DNA of 64,000 nt from Solitalea agri. Lineage in GTDB: Bacteria; Bacteroidota; Bacteroidia; Sphingobacteriales; Sphingobacteriaceae. Shown here piece after piece: positions 1 through 9,232 of this stretch. Location: contig NZ_JAMWYS010000053.1 of NCBI RefSeq assembly GCF_023914155.1, positions 244,056-308,055 on the forward strand. The letters are read 5' to 3'. How positions within the stretch are numbered: position 1 is the stretch's first letter; each line of letters starts with the position of its first letter. Under the pieces are notes generated by a model, which was given only the letters and a program-made list of their open reading frames with translations, had not been told where the DNA came from and made no database searches. The translations under genes and the position numbers were made by a program.

Positions 1-1259
1 CTATTTCTGCTCAATATCAATATGGAAGCGGGATAACAGGAGTGAAAAATAGTAAGGTTATCAGTGCTGATTCAGCTGCTTTAGATTCGAAGAAACTTTT
101 AAAGATCGATTCAATCGCTAATAATGCAATTAAAAATGGAGCTACTCCGGGTTGTGTGGTATTGGTGGCTCGTAAAGGAAAAGTAGGTTTCTTAAAGGCT
201 TATGGTTACACTAATTACGATAGTACACAAAAGGTTATTCCCGAAACAGTTTATGATTTGGCTTCGGTTACAAAAATTTCGGCCACTACTGTTTCAATAA
301 TGAAATTATACGAAGAGGGAAAATTGAATCTCGATGAAAAAATCGGTACCTACTTGCCTTGGGTAAGAGGTACCGACAAAGAGATCCTCACCGTTAGAAA
401 TATTTTACTACACCAAGCCGGTCTTGTAGCTTTTATTCCTTTTTATAAAGAAACACTTGACGCTTCGGGTAAACCAAAATCTGGTTTTTATGCTTCAGCT
501 TCAGATGAACATCACAGTGTAAAAGTTGCTGATCATATGTACATGGATAAAAATTATATCGATACCATGTACAGTAAAATTCTGAAAAGCAAATTGGGAG
601 AGCAGGGTAAATACATTTACAGTGATAACGATTTTATTTTCTTAGGGAAAATAGTTGAGCAAATCACTGGTAAAACCCTTGATGTCTATGCTCATGAAAC
701 CTTTTATGAGCCATTGCACATGGCCAGCACCACCTTCAAGCCTTTAGAACATATGTCGGTGGAAATGATCGCTCCAACCGAAAAAGAGAAAACCTTTAGG
801 TTGCAACAAATCAGGGGCGATGTTCATGATCCGGGAGCAGCGATGTTTGGTGGAGTTGCCGGACATGCAGGCCTTTTTAGTAACGCATACGATTTATCAC
901 AATTATACCAACTATTACTAAATGGTGGAGAGCTGAACGGTCTCCGTTTATTAAAGCAATCCACCATTAGTTATTTCACTGCTTATAATAGTACCATTAG
1001 CAGAAGAGGTTTAGGCTTTGATAAACCTGAAAAGGATAATGCAACACGCCAAAGTCCATATCCGTGTAAGTATGCATCAGCAGAAACTTTTGGCCATACA
1101 GGTTTTACCGGCACTTGTGTATGGGTAGATCCTAAGTATGATCTGGTTTATATTTTCCTTTCGAACAGGGTTTGTCCTGATGGAGAAAACAATAAGTTAT
1201 TAAAGATGAATGTGCGTTCTGATATTCAGGATGCTATCTATCAGTCGCTTATCAAATAG
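1..1259 (+). CDS. C-terminal part of a GH3 glycosidase-serine beta-lactamase fusion (5' end outside window)
   Basis: The reading frame is open to the left edge of the window (from base 3), so the GTG at 42 is probably internal and the gene starts upstream. The visible part is a class C beta-lactamase/esterase-type serine hydrolase: S-V-T-K (SxxK nucleophile motif) near residue 77 of the visible frame, Y-S-D in the YxN position, and H-T-G near the C-terminus. The residues just before this domain (Q-Y-G-S-G-I) resemble the end of a glycoside hydrolase family 3 domain. GH3-beta-lactamase fusions of about 1000 residues are common in Bacteroidota and are thought to act as NagZ-type N-acetylglucosaminidases on cell-wall fragments. 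The next genes (murQ, symporter, D-lactate-type dehydrogenase) follow with short gaps, which supports a peptidoglycan-recycling role. The GH3 half itself is not visible. Confidence 0.75.
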   Translation, partial: ISAQYQYGSGITGVKNSKVISADSAALDSKKLLKIDSIANNAIKNGATPGCVVLVARKGKVGFLKAYGYTNYDSTQKVIPETVYDLASVTKISATTVSIMKLYEEGKLNLDEKIGTYLPWVRGTDKEILTVRNILLHQAGLVAFIPFYKETLDASGKPKSGFYASASDEHHSVKVADHMYMDKNYIDTMYSKILKSKLGEQGKYIYSDNDFIFLGKIVEQITGKTLDVYAHETFYEPLHMASTTFKPLEHMSVEMIAPTEKEKTFRLQQIRGDVHDPGAAMFGGVAGHAGLFSNAYDLSQLYQLLLNGGELNGLRLLKQSTISYFTAYNSTISRRGLGFDKPEKDNATRQSPYPCKYASAETFGHTGFTGTCVWVDPKYDLVYIFLSNRVCPDGENNKLLKMNVRSDIQDAIYQSLIK

Positions 1260-1302
1260 AGTTTTAAAAATTGATTATTAGAGTTTAAAAATAAAGTGCT
1301 CA

Positions 1303-2118
1303 ATGGAAATTACGACAGAGAAAGATTCGAACTATAATCATTTGGAAACCATGTCTTTAAACGAGATTTTGGTAAACATTAACAATGAAGACAGAACGGT
1401 TCCGGATGCAGTGCAAAAGGCAATTCCACAAATTGAGAAGTTGGCAGCTATTATTGTACAGAAGATGAAAGCCGGAGGCCGATTGTTTTATATTGGCGCA
1501 GGCACCAGCGGACGTTTAGGTGTGTTAGACGCTTCTGAATGTCCACCAACATTTGGTGTGCCCGACAGTTGGGTAATTGGCATTATTGCCGGTGGCGATG
1601 TAGCCATTCGCAAAGCAGTTGAATTTGCCGAAGATAATGTTGATCAGGCCTGGCTCGATTTAAATAAGTACAACATAAACTCAAAGGACATTGTGGTTGG
1701 CATTGCTGCCTCTGGTACAACTCCTTATGTGATCGGCGGCTTACATGCTGCTAATCAAGTTGGCATTGCTACTGGTTGCATTGTGTGTAATTCAGGAAGC
1801 AAAGTGGCTGCTGAGGCTCAGTATCCTGTTGAAGTAGTGGTAGGGCCTGAATTTGTTACCGGTTCAACCCGTATGAAATCAGGAACAGCTCAAAAACTTG
1901 TACTGAATATGATTACCACTTCGGTAATGATTCAATTGGGCAGGGTAAAGGGAAATAAAATGGTCGACATGCAATTTACCAACCAGAAGCTGTACAAACG
2001 AGGTGTGAAGATTATTATGAAAGAAACCGGTATTGATGCCGAAACCGCTTCGCAACTTTTAGAGCAACATGGAAGTGTTAGAAAAGCCATTGAAAGTGCA
2101 CAGGTAGCAGGTAAATAA
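1303..2118 (+). CDS. murQ: N-acetylmuramic acid 6-phosphate etherase MurQ
   Basis: MurQ cleaves the lactyl ether of N-acetylmuramic acid 6-phosphate in the cytoplasm, giving GlcNAc-6-phosphate and D-lactate. The 271-residue protein is one SIS (sugar isomerase) domain with the family signatures I-G-A-G-T-S-G-R-L-G-V-L-D-A-S-E-C (about residues 65-81), A-A-S-G-T-T-P-Y (about 143) and T-G-S-T-R-M-K-S-G-T (about 186). A UBA-like helical tail follows. Length is slightly shorter than the E. coli enzyme. It lies 43 bp after the hydrolase fusion and 30 bp before the symporter, so it is probably in the same operon. The product D-lactate is a plausible substrate for the dehydrogenase two genes downstream. 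Confidence 0.95.
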   Translation: MEITTEKDSNYNHLETMSLNEILVNINNEDRTVPDAVQKAIPQIEKLAAIIVQKMKAGGRLFYIGAGTSGRLGVLDASECPPTFGVPDSWVIGIIAGGDVAIRKAVEFAEDNVDQAWLDLNKYNINSKDIVVGIAASGTTPYVIGGLHAANQVGIATGCIVCNSGSKVAAEAQYPVEVVVGPEFVTGSTRMKSGTAQKLVLNMITTSVMIQLGRVKGNKMVDMQFTNQKLYKRGVKIIMKETGIDAETASQLLEQHGSVRKAIESAQVAGK

Positions 2119-2148
2119 GTTGTTTTTTAGATTGTCAATTAAACCAAA

Positions 2149-3660
2149 ATGTCCCCAATAGTCCTTTTCTCGTTCTTAATAGGCTATTTTGTCCTGTTAA
2201 TTGTAGTTTCTTTTGTTACCTCTAAAGGTTCATCTGATAATTCAAACTTCTTTATTGCCAACCGTAATTCTAAATGGTATTTCGTAGCCTTTGGAATGAT
2301 TGGTACGGCTCTTTCAGGTGTGACATTCATATCGGTTCCGGGAGCTGTTCATAATAGTGGCTTCGGATATTTTCAGTTTGTACTGGGTAATGCGGTGGGC
2401 TTTGTGTTGATTTCTACAGTGCTGTTGCCTTTATATTACCGTATTAACCTTATTTCTATTTATACCTACCTCGAACAACGTTTTGGTTTTTGGAGTTATA
2501 AATCAGGGGCGATGATCTTTCTGGTTTCGCGTACTATTGGCTCTGCATTTCGTTTATACCTCGTGGTTATCGTTTTGCAACGTTTTATCTTTGATGCATG
2601 GCACGTACCATTCGGTGTTACCATCGCTATTTGTTTGCTGCTCATTTGGTCATATACCTTCAAGGGCGGCTTAAAAACCATCATTATTACTGATACGCTT
2701 CAAACGGTATTCTTACTTTCATCGGTACTGTTATCAATCTACTTTATAGCCAAAAGCCTTAATCTGGATGCTTTACAAACCTTTGAAGCAGTAAAACATA
2801 GCTCTTACTCTAAAATTTTCTTCTGGGAAGATTTTATGAGCAGTAAGAATCATTTCATTAAACAGTTTTTAGGTGGAATTTTTGTGACCATTGCAATGGT
2901 GGGTCTCGATCAGGATTTGATGCAAAAAAACCTTAGCTGCAAGAATATTGGTGAAGCGAAGAAGAACATGCTAACATTTACCGGGGTTTTTGTGGTGATG
3001 AATATCTTCTTTTTAAGTGTGGGAGCTTTGTTGTATCAGTTTGCAGCTTCTAATAACATCGATGTAGCTGCATTGGGTACTGCCGATCACCTATTCCCTG
3101 AAATAGCTTTAAACCATTTGAATGTTATACCTGCCATTATTTTTATGCTCGGCTTAACGGCTGCTACCTTTGCAACTACCGATTCGGCTTTAACGGCGCT
3201 CACTACTTCTTTTTGCGTTGATTTTCTGGGTTTTGCAAAGAACAAAGATCAGAATAATGCAAAATTGGTGATGGCAAGACATGCAGTACACATAGGTTTT
3301 TCAGTATTAATGCTGCTGGTGGTATTGGTTTTCAAAATAATTAATGACGAGTCAGTGGTAAATGCTATCTTCAAAGCCGCCGGTTACACCTACGGACCGC
3401 TTTTGGGATTGTTCTCCTTTGGAATGATCACAAAGCGTTTAGTAAATGATAAACTGGTTCCATTTATTTGTATCCTTTCTCCAGCATTGTCGTTTCTAGT
3501 TGATAAAAATGCAGTTGCTTGGTTTGGTTACACTATTGGTTTTGAACTGATCGTTATTAATGCACTGATAACTTATGTGCTTTTATTCGTTACAAGTAAA
3601 AGCGCTTCGGGACAATTATTTGAAGCACCCAAAGAAGTTGCTGAAAGAGTAATTGCTTAA
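2149..3660 (+). CDS. Sodium:solute symporter (SSS family)
   Basis: This 503-residue polytopic membrane protein has about 13 hydrophobic segments and the SSS family core, including G-T-A-L-S-G-V-T-F near residue 52 and A-A-T-F-A-T-T-D-S-A-L-T-A-L near residue 340 (the Na+-site helix). It would import a small solute with sodium across the inner membrane. Its place between murQ and the D-lactate-type dehydrogenase, with 30 bp on either side, suggests a sugar or muropeptide-derived substrate such as MurNAc or a related amino sugar. That substrate is inferred from context only. A lactate or sialic-acid-type substrate is an alternative. Confidence 0.85.
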   Translation: MSPIVLFSFLIGYFVLLIVVSFVTSKGSSDNSNFFIANRNSKWYFVAFGMIGTALSGVTFISVPGAVHNSGFGYFQFVLGNAVGFVLISTVLLPLYYRINLISIYTYLEQRFGFWSYKSGAMIFLVSRTIGSAFRLYLVVIVLQRFIFDAWHVPFGVTIAICLLLIWSYTFKGGLKTIIITDTLQTVFLLSSVLLSIYFIAKSLNLDALQTFEAVKHSSYSKIFFWEDFMSSKNHFIKQFLGGIFVTIAMVGLDQDLMQKNLSCKNIGEAKKNMLTFTGVFVVMNIFFLSVGALLYQFAASNNIDVAALGTADHLFPEIALNHLNVIPAIIFMLGLTAATFATTDSALTALTTSFCVDFLGFAKNKDQNNAKLVMARHAVHIGFSVLMLLVVLVFKIINDESVVNAIFKAAGYTYGPLLGLFSFGMITKRLVNDKLVPFICILSPALSFLVDKNAVAWFGYTIGFELIVINALITYVLLFVTSKSASGQLFEAPKEVAERVIA

Positions 3661-3690
3661 ATCTGCCATCGCCTGTACAGACATTTATCT

Positions 3691-6519
3691 ATGGAAATCG
3701 GTCAACGATTAACTTCAATTTTACCTGCAAACAGAATTAAAACCCGTCTGATTGATTTGGTAGCTTATGCTGCCGATGCAGGATTTTACCATCTTCAGCC
3801 TAAAGCAGTAGTATTGCCGGTTTCGGAAAAGGAAATACAGGATCTGTTTGTGTTTTCACACGAGAATGCAATTCCTTTAACCTTTAGGACTGCAGGGACA
3901 AGCCTTTCGGGGCAATCAGTTACGGATGGTATTTTGGTTGATCTTAGCCAATTTTGGAATAAGATTATCGTAGAAGAGAATGGAGACAAAGTTCGTGTAC
4001 AGCCCGGTATTACTGGGGCTTTGGTAAACGCTCATTTAAAAAAATACAAGAAGAAAATAGGGCCCGATCCATCGAGCATTAACTCAGCGATGATGGGTGG
4101 GATTCTTTCAAATAATTCAAGCGGAATGTGTTGCGGAGTGGTGAATAATTCATACCATACCACCAAATACATTCGCTTTATTTTGCCTAACGGTAAGGTG
4201 TTTTCTACGGAAAACCCTGAAGATTACAAACGGTTTCAACTTGAATGTGCTGCAGTTTATTATAAAATTGCCTCTTTACGAGAGCGGATTTTAAATAATG
4301 AAGAGCTACAGCAGCTGATCAGACGTAAATACAAAACAAAAAATACAGTGGGGTATTCAGTCAATTCGTTTATTGATTATGATGAACCGCTGGATATATT
4401 GGCCCATCTTTTAATTGGAGCCGAAGGAACTTTAGGGTTTATTTCGGAGGCAGTATTAAATACCATTGCTGATTATCCGATGAAAGCCACGGCGCTGATC
4501 TATTTTCCATCGATATATGATGCCTGCAGTGCCATTGTTCCATTAACAATTTCAGGAGCGGAAGCAGTAGAGCTGATGGATCGTGCTTCGTTGCGTTCTA
4601 TTGAACACATTATGGGCGTTCCTGATCTCTTAAAGTCATTGCCGGAACAGGCGGCGGCTTTACTGGTCGAGTATCAAGGGAATACCGAAGAGGAGCTGCA
4701 GGCAAAAGTTCAGCAGTTTTTAAACCTTTCGTCAAACCTTAGTCTGGTTAATCAGCCACATTTCACGCGTGATGCTGCTGAGCAGGATTTCTTATGGAAA
4801 CTTCGCAAAGGGATGTTCCCGGCGGTCGGAGCTGTACGGGCAAGTGGAACAACGGTAATATTAGAAGATGTTGCTTTTCCGGTTGAAAAACTGGGGGATG
4901 CCATCCTCGATCTTCAACAACTCTTTGCCAAATACAATTATCATAATGCCATCATTTTCGGACATGCTAAAGATGGTAACATACACTTCGTTGTTACCCA
5001 GGCATTTGATTCTGCCACGGAAATTGCCCGTTACGACAGTTTTTTGAATGAGGTTGTTGAGCTGGTGGTTAAAAAGTATGATGGAACTCTAAAGGCGGAG
5101 CACGGAACGGGCAGGAATATGGCTCCATTTGTAGAAACAGAATGGGGGATCGAGCTCTATACAATTATGAGAGAGCTGAAACTCATTATTGATCCACGTC
5201 AGTTATTAAACCCAGGAGTGATCATCAACGATGATAAAAAGGCTCATATTAAAAACCTGAAAGATCTTCCGCAGGTAGAAGAAGAGGTAGATAAATGTAT
5301 TGAATGCGGATATTGTGAGCATAAATGCCCAAGCCGTAATCTAACATTAACTCCTCGTCAGCGTATTGTGGTTCGCCGTGAGTTGGCGGCTTTACAAAAT
5401 AAAGGAGATAAAAAAGCGCATCAACAACTGCTTAGCCAGTATCAGTACGATGGAATGGATACTTGTGCGGTTGATGGGATGTGTGCAACTGCTTGTCCTG
5501 TTGATATTAATACCGGCATGTTAATTAAGCGCCTGCGCCGCGAAAATCATGGCGAATTTTCAAATAATGTCGCATTATGGGTGGCTAAAAAAATTGGCTT
5601 TGTAGCCCAAATTGTAGCACTTGGCCTGCGTGCCGGTGTTAGGTTGAACAAGGTATTCGGTGAAAATACAACAAGAAATATTACGGAATCGTTGAGGAAA
5701 TTGGTTCCAGCCGTTCCTTTATGGTCAAACCAAATAGTGCCTGCTCCTGCATTTTCGCAGTTTATAACGCCTGATTTAAGAGAAAAGGAGCAATCGGTAA
5801 ACGTAGTTTATTTCCCCACCTGCATTTCACGTGTAATGGGTGGTTCTGCTGATGGTAAGAAAAGTACAATTGAAACGATTATCAGTGTTTCCCAAAAAGC
5901 AGGTATAAATTTATTGATTCCAGATGGAGTTCAAAACTCTTGTTGTGGTCAGATATATTCATCAAAAGGTTTTTCCAAAGCTTACGAATACAATTCAAAC
6001 CAAACCATTGAATTACTTTGGAAATGGACACTTGGCGGCAAATTGCCGGTGGTATTAGATATTACATCTTGTACACACACCTTGCATGACTGTCGCCCTG
6101 TGTTAACCGATGAGAATAAAAAACGATTCGACTCGATCAATATTCTGGATAGCATCGATTATATCGCTGATTACGTTCTTCCAAAAGTAGAAGTAAGGAA
6201 TAAAAAGAACAATGTGGTGCTTCACCCGGTTTGTTCTACTTATAAAATGGGTATTGAAGGTAAATTCAGAAAAATTGCCGAGAAGTTATCCAATCAGGTG
6301 ACAGTTCCTATGCATGTCGGATGTTGTGGTATGGCTGGGGATAGGGGATTTCTATTTCCGGAGTTAACCCATTCGGCAACAGCGCAAGAAGCAGGAGATG
6401 TAAAGGATGTTAAGTTCGAAGGTTATTTCTCATCGGCTAAAACCTGTGAGATGGCCATGTCAGATGCTGTTGGGAAAAATTATGAGTCGATTGTTTATTT
6501 AATAGATGAGTGTGTTTAA
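3691..6519 (+). CDS. Fused FAD/4Fe-4S D-lactate (D-2-hydroxyacid) dehydrogenase, YdiJ-like
   Basis: The 942-residue protein joins three modules. Residues 1 to about 520 are a GlcD-type FAD-binding oxidase (R-T-A-G-T-S-L-S-G-Q near 70; G-P-D-P-S-S-I-N near 124; G-H-A-K-D-G-N-I-H-F near 425). A 2x[4Fe-4S] ferredoxin module follows, with C-I-E-C-G-Y-C from residue 536 and C-A-V-D-G-M-C from 592. A GlpC/LutA-type tail carries two CCG motifs (C-C-G-Q and C-C-G-M-A-G-D-R-G-F). Such proteins oxidise D-2-hydroxyacids and pass electrons to the membrane pool. The position after murQ argues for D-lactate as substrate, although D-2-hydroxyglutarate (the E. coli YdiJ substrate) cannot be excluded. A paralogue split into two genes lies at 9233-12159. 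Confidence 0.88.
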   Translation: MEIGQRLTSILPANRIKTRLIDLVAYAADAGFYHLQPKAVVLPVSEKEIQDLFVFSHENAIPLTFRTAGTSLSGQSVTDGILVDLSQFWNKIIVEENGDKVRVQPGITGALVNAHLKKYKKKIGPDPSSINSAMMGGILSNNSSGMCCGVVNNSYHTTKYIRFILPNGKVFSTENPEDYKRFQLECAAVYYKIASLRERILNNEELQQLIRRKYKTKNTVGYSVNSFIDYDEPLDILAHLLIGAEGTLGFISEAVLNTIADYPMKATALIYFPSIYDACSAIVPLTISGAEAVELMDRASLRSIEHIMGVPDLLKSLPEQAAALLVEYQGNTEEELQAKVQQFLNLSSNLSLVNQPHFTRDAAEQDFLWKLRKGMFPAVGAVRASGTTVILEDVAFPVEKLGDAILDLQQLFAKYNYHNAIIFGHAKDGNIHFVVTQAFDSATEIARYDSFLNEVVELVVKKYDGTLKAEHGTGRNMAPFVETEWGIELYTIMRELKLIIDPRQLLNPGVIINDDKKAHIKNLKDLPQVEEEVDKCIECGYCEHKCPSRNLTLTPRQRIVVRRELAALQNKGDKKAHQQLLSQYQYDGMDTCAVDGMCATACPVDINTGMLIKRLRRENHGEFSNNVALWVAKKIGFVAQIVALGLRAGVRLNKVFGENTTRNITESLRKLVPAVPLWSNQIVPAPAFSQFITPDLREKEQSVNVVYFPTCISRVMGGSADGKKSTIETIISVSQKAGINLLIPDGVQNSCCGQIYSSKGFSKAYEYNSNQTIELLWKWTLGGKLPVVLDITSCTHTLHDCRPVLTDENKKRFDSINILDSIDYIADYVLPKVEVRNKKNNVVLHPVCSTYKMGIEGKFRKIAEKLSNQVTVPMHVGCCGMAGDRGFLFPELTHSATAQEAGDVKDVKFEGYFSSAKTCEMAMSDAVGKNYESIVYLIDECV

Positions 6520-6546
6520 GAAAGAAATGAGAGAACGATAAATGGT

Positions 6547-6600
6547 TAAATTGTTTTATTGTTAGAACGAGTCCTTTCAATTTAACAATAAAACAATTTA
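6547..6600. terminator. AT-rich bidirectional hairpin between convergent genes
   Basis: An 18-bp perfect inverted repeat (6547-6564 and 6583-6600) with an 18-base loop lies between the 3' ends of the fused dehydrogenase (+) and the DeoR gene (-). The A/T-rich arms supply U-runs in both directions, so it probably terminates both transcripts. It lacks the GC-rich stem of a strong intrinsic terminator. Confidence 0.55.
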
Positions 6601-6621
6601 GCAATTACTCTCTATTAACAT

Positions 6622-7365
6622 CTAAATCACTTCAATATATTTATGATAGCCTAAAAGCGACTGGCTATTAGTGACTAAATCAGTGATCAGGTAATGAATT
6701 GCGTTTAATCCACAAACTTTCAGATTTTGAGTCGTTTCCAACTTTTCTCCAATGGTAACAATAGCAGTTTTGCGTGAAGCCTTTAACATGGCCTTTTTAA
6801 CCTGTACTGCTTCCCAATCCGAATCAGTAATTCCGTTTTCCACTGAAAGACCATTCGTTCCCAAAAAGCACAGATCGACATTAATTTCAGATAACTGGTT
6901 AATTACCTGTGAACCAATACTGATGTGTGCGCTCGGTGAAAGCTGTCCTCCAATGAGGATTACATCACTATTGGTGTTTTCAACGAGCTCTAAAGCCACT
7001 AATGGACTAATGGTAAAAAAGGTACATTTCAGGTGCTTTGGAATTGCTCTGGCTATCTCAATCATTGTGGTGCCACCACCGGCTAAAACAACCATGCCGT
7101 CTTCAATTAAGCCTACAGCCTTTTTGGCAATGATTTTCTTGGCATCTTTTGCATAGGTTTCGCCATCTGCAAATGGGAAGTGAAACGATTTGGAAAGCGC
7201 TCCGCCATGAACCTTAATAATCTGGCCTAATTCAGAAAGTTCATTTAAGTCTCTTCTGATGGTATCTTCAGATACATTCAATAAACGGCTTAGGTCAGCC
7301 GACAGTACCTTATTGTGGAGGTTGATCTGCTTGATTATAAAATTTTGACGTTCTTCTTTGAGCAT
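6622..7365 (-). CDS. DeoR/GlpR-family transcriptional regulator
   Basis: The 247-residue protein has an N-terminal winged HTH (L-L-N-V-S-E-D-T-I-R-R-D-L-N-E-L, about residues 24-39), the DeoR family signature. A C-terminal DeoR sugar-phosphate sensor domain follows (V-L-A-G-G-G-T-T-M near 92 and G-T-N-G-L-S near 173). DeoR repressors usually respond to phosphorylated sugars. Here it sits between the murQ operon and the lactate permease operon and is transcribed away from the latter, so it may control one or both. GlcNAc-6-phosphate or another muropeptide sugar phosphate is a reasonable but unproven effector. Confidence 0.88.
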   Translation of the reverse strand: MLKEERQNFIIKQINLHNKVLSADLSRLLNVSEDTIRRDLNELSELGQIIKVHGGALSKSFHFPFADGETYAKDAKKIIAKKAVGLIEDGMVVLAGGGTTMIEIARAIPKHLKCTFFTISPLVALELVENTNSDVILIGGQLSPSAHISIGSQVINQLSEINVDLCFLGTNGLSVENGITDSDWEAVQVKKAMLKASRKTAIVTIGEKLETTQNLKVCGLNAIHYLITDLVTNSQSLLGYHKYIEVI

Positions 7366-7695
7366 GAACTGTGTATATAGAAAGATGGCTTAAATATAAA
7401 TTAAATTTGCTTTAATGCAGTTTTCTGCGGCTTTTAATTGCAGAATCCACTGATCTTTCAAAATAAAATCCTTTATAAAGCAAAAAGCCGCTGACTGATC
7501 AATCACCCGATTTTCTGGCTTAACGCTAGCTGTTGGAAGGAAAGCTAATGTTAACAGGTGTTGCGTGTAAATTATTGGTTATCAAAAAGATGTGTTTTAT
7601 TAATTAACTGGAACGAAAAACAAGCAGTTCTAATTATCATTAATAAACGTTAAATTAACTATAGCAACGACCACGACAAACTCAACATACCACTT
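7366..7695. promoter_or_regulatory. Divergent control region of DeoR and lactate operons
   Basis: This 330-bp gap separates the divergent DeoR and lactate permease genes and should hold both promoters. No good TAnnTTTG -7 element was found. The only clear structure is an imperfect palindrome, 7520-7531 and 7543-7554 (12-bp arms with two mismatches, 11 bp apart, TTAACGCTAGCT / AGCTAATGTTAA). It could be an operator for the DeoR protein or an mRNA stem. Its function is inferred from position only. Confidence 0.35.
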
Positions 7696-9213
7696 ATGGA
7701 TTATCTCACTATTTTTCTAGCCTTAATCCCGGTTTTAATGTTAATCGTTATGCTTGGATTTTTAAAAGTTCCTGGTGACAAAAGTGCTCTGATTGCTTTA
7801 ATTACAACCGCAGCCCTTTCTCTTTTGGGATTTAAATTCTCTTTAGGGTCGATTGGCCTTTCCATTGTTTTTGGCGCATTAAAAGCACTATTTCCCATTA
7901 TCTTAATCATTATTATGGCTATTTATAGTTATAATGTGTTGCTTTTTACAAAAAAAATGGATGTGCTAAAACATCAGTTTTCAAACATATCCTCAGATAA
8001 ATGCATTCAGGTTTTATTGCTTACCTGGGGTTTTGGTGGATTATTGGAAGGGATGGCGGGTTTTGGCACTGCCGTTGCCATTCCTGCGGCCATTCTAATA
8101 GGATTGGGTTATAAACCGCTGTTTTCAGCACTGGTAAGTCTCCTTTCCAATAGTGTTCCCACTGCATTTGGAGCTGTTGGAGTTCCGGTTAAAGCTATTG
8201 CTGTTGAAATTGGGCATGCAAATCTTCAACAGTTGGGAAGCGAAGTGGTATTCCAGTTGATTCCTTTAATGTTGCTAATTCCTTTTATAATCGTATTCTT
8301 AACTGATTCGAGCTTAAAAGCATTGCCTAAAAACATATTCTTAAGTATAGTGGTAGGTGGAGTATCCATTGTGGTGCAATATTATTCCGTTATTTATATT
8401 GGTGTAGAAACTCCGGCTGTATTAGGTAGTATTGCCTCTATAATTGTGATTGTTATTTGGGGCAAATTAACAGCTCCCAAAAAAGATTCAGGCAATGATG
8501 CCGAAAGCATCAGCACACAGAAAATTATAAATGCATGGGCGGTTTATGGCTTAATTTTAATTTTAATTATAGGCACAAGTCCATTGTTTGGTCAGTTTAG
8601 AGCTTTTCTTCAGTCAATTAGTGCAACCCCTATCAACCTGACAATTAACAACTCCGTTAAAACAGTTAAAATATATTGGCTTACTGACGGTGGTTTTTTA
8701 CTCTTTTTAGGCTCAGTAATTGGCGGACTACTCCAAGGAGCCTCCTTTGGTGATTTAATGAAAGAGCTTGGGAGAACCATCCTTAGTTTGAAGAAAACCT
8801 ATATTACGGTTATATCTCTTATTGCATTATCTACCATTATGGATCTATCCGGAATGGTTGCCGTACTAGGATTGGCATTAGCCACTGCAACAGGTGCGTT
8901 TTACCCATTGTTTGCTCCTGCAATAGGTTGCTTAGGTGCATTTCTAACGGGCAGTGATACTTCATCTAATATTTTATTCGGAAAACTTCAAGCCAGCGTG
9001 GCACAGCAAATCGGTGAAAAACCCAGTTGGCTTGCTGCCGCAAATACAGTAGGAGCAACCGGTGGAAAAATTATATCACCGCAAAGTATCATCATTGCAA
9101 CTTCTGCATGTCATCAACAAGGGAAAGAAGGGGATATTATGAAAAAAGCCCTACCTTACGCTATTTTTTACATTATAGTTGCCGGTTTAATGGTATACTT
9201 CTTCGGAAAATAA
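7696..9213 (+). CDS. lctP: L-lactate permease (LctP family)
   Basis: A 505-residue polytopic membrane protein with the LctP family layout: about 13 hydrophobic segments, a conserved G-G-L-L-E-G-M-A-G-F-G-T-A-V-A-I-P stretch near residues 112-130, and G-S-D-T-S-S-N-I-L-F-G near 415. Family members co-transport lactate or glycolate with H+ (or Na+). It is followed after 19 bp by the FAD subunit of a lactate-type dehydrogenase, so uptake and oxidation are co-expressed. LctP proteins often accept both D- and L-lactate, which fits the D-type enzyme next door. Confidence 0.9.
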   Translation: MDYLTIFLALIPVLMLIVMLGFLKVPGDKSALIALITTAALSLLGFKFSLGSIGLSIVFGALKALFPIILIIIMAIYSYNVLLFTKKMDVLKHQFSNISSDKCIQVLLLTWGFGGLLEGMAGFGTAVAIPAAILIGLGYKPLFSALVSLLSNSVPTAFGAVGVPVKAIAVEIGHANLQQLGSEVVFQLIPLMLLIPFIIVFLTDSSLKALPKNIFLSIVVGGVSIVVQYYSVIYIGVETPAVLGSIASIIVIVIWGKLTAPKKDSGNDAESISTQKIINAWAVYGLILILIIGTSPLFGQFRAFLQSISATPINLTINNSVKTVKIYWLTDGGFLLFLGSVIGGLLQGASFGDLMKELGRTILSLKKTYITVISLIALSTIMDLSGMVAVLGLALATATGAFYPLFAPAIGCLGAFLTGSDTSSNILFGKLQASVAQQIGEKPSWLAAANTVGATGGKIISPQSIIIATSACHQQGKEGDIMKKALPYAIFYIIVAGLMVYFFGK

Positions 9214-9232
9214 TTTATAAAACATAAGCATT

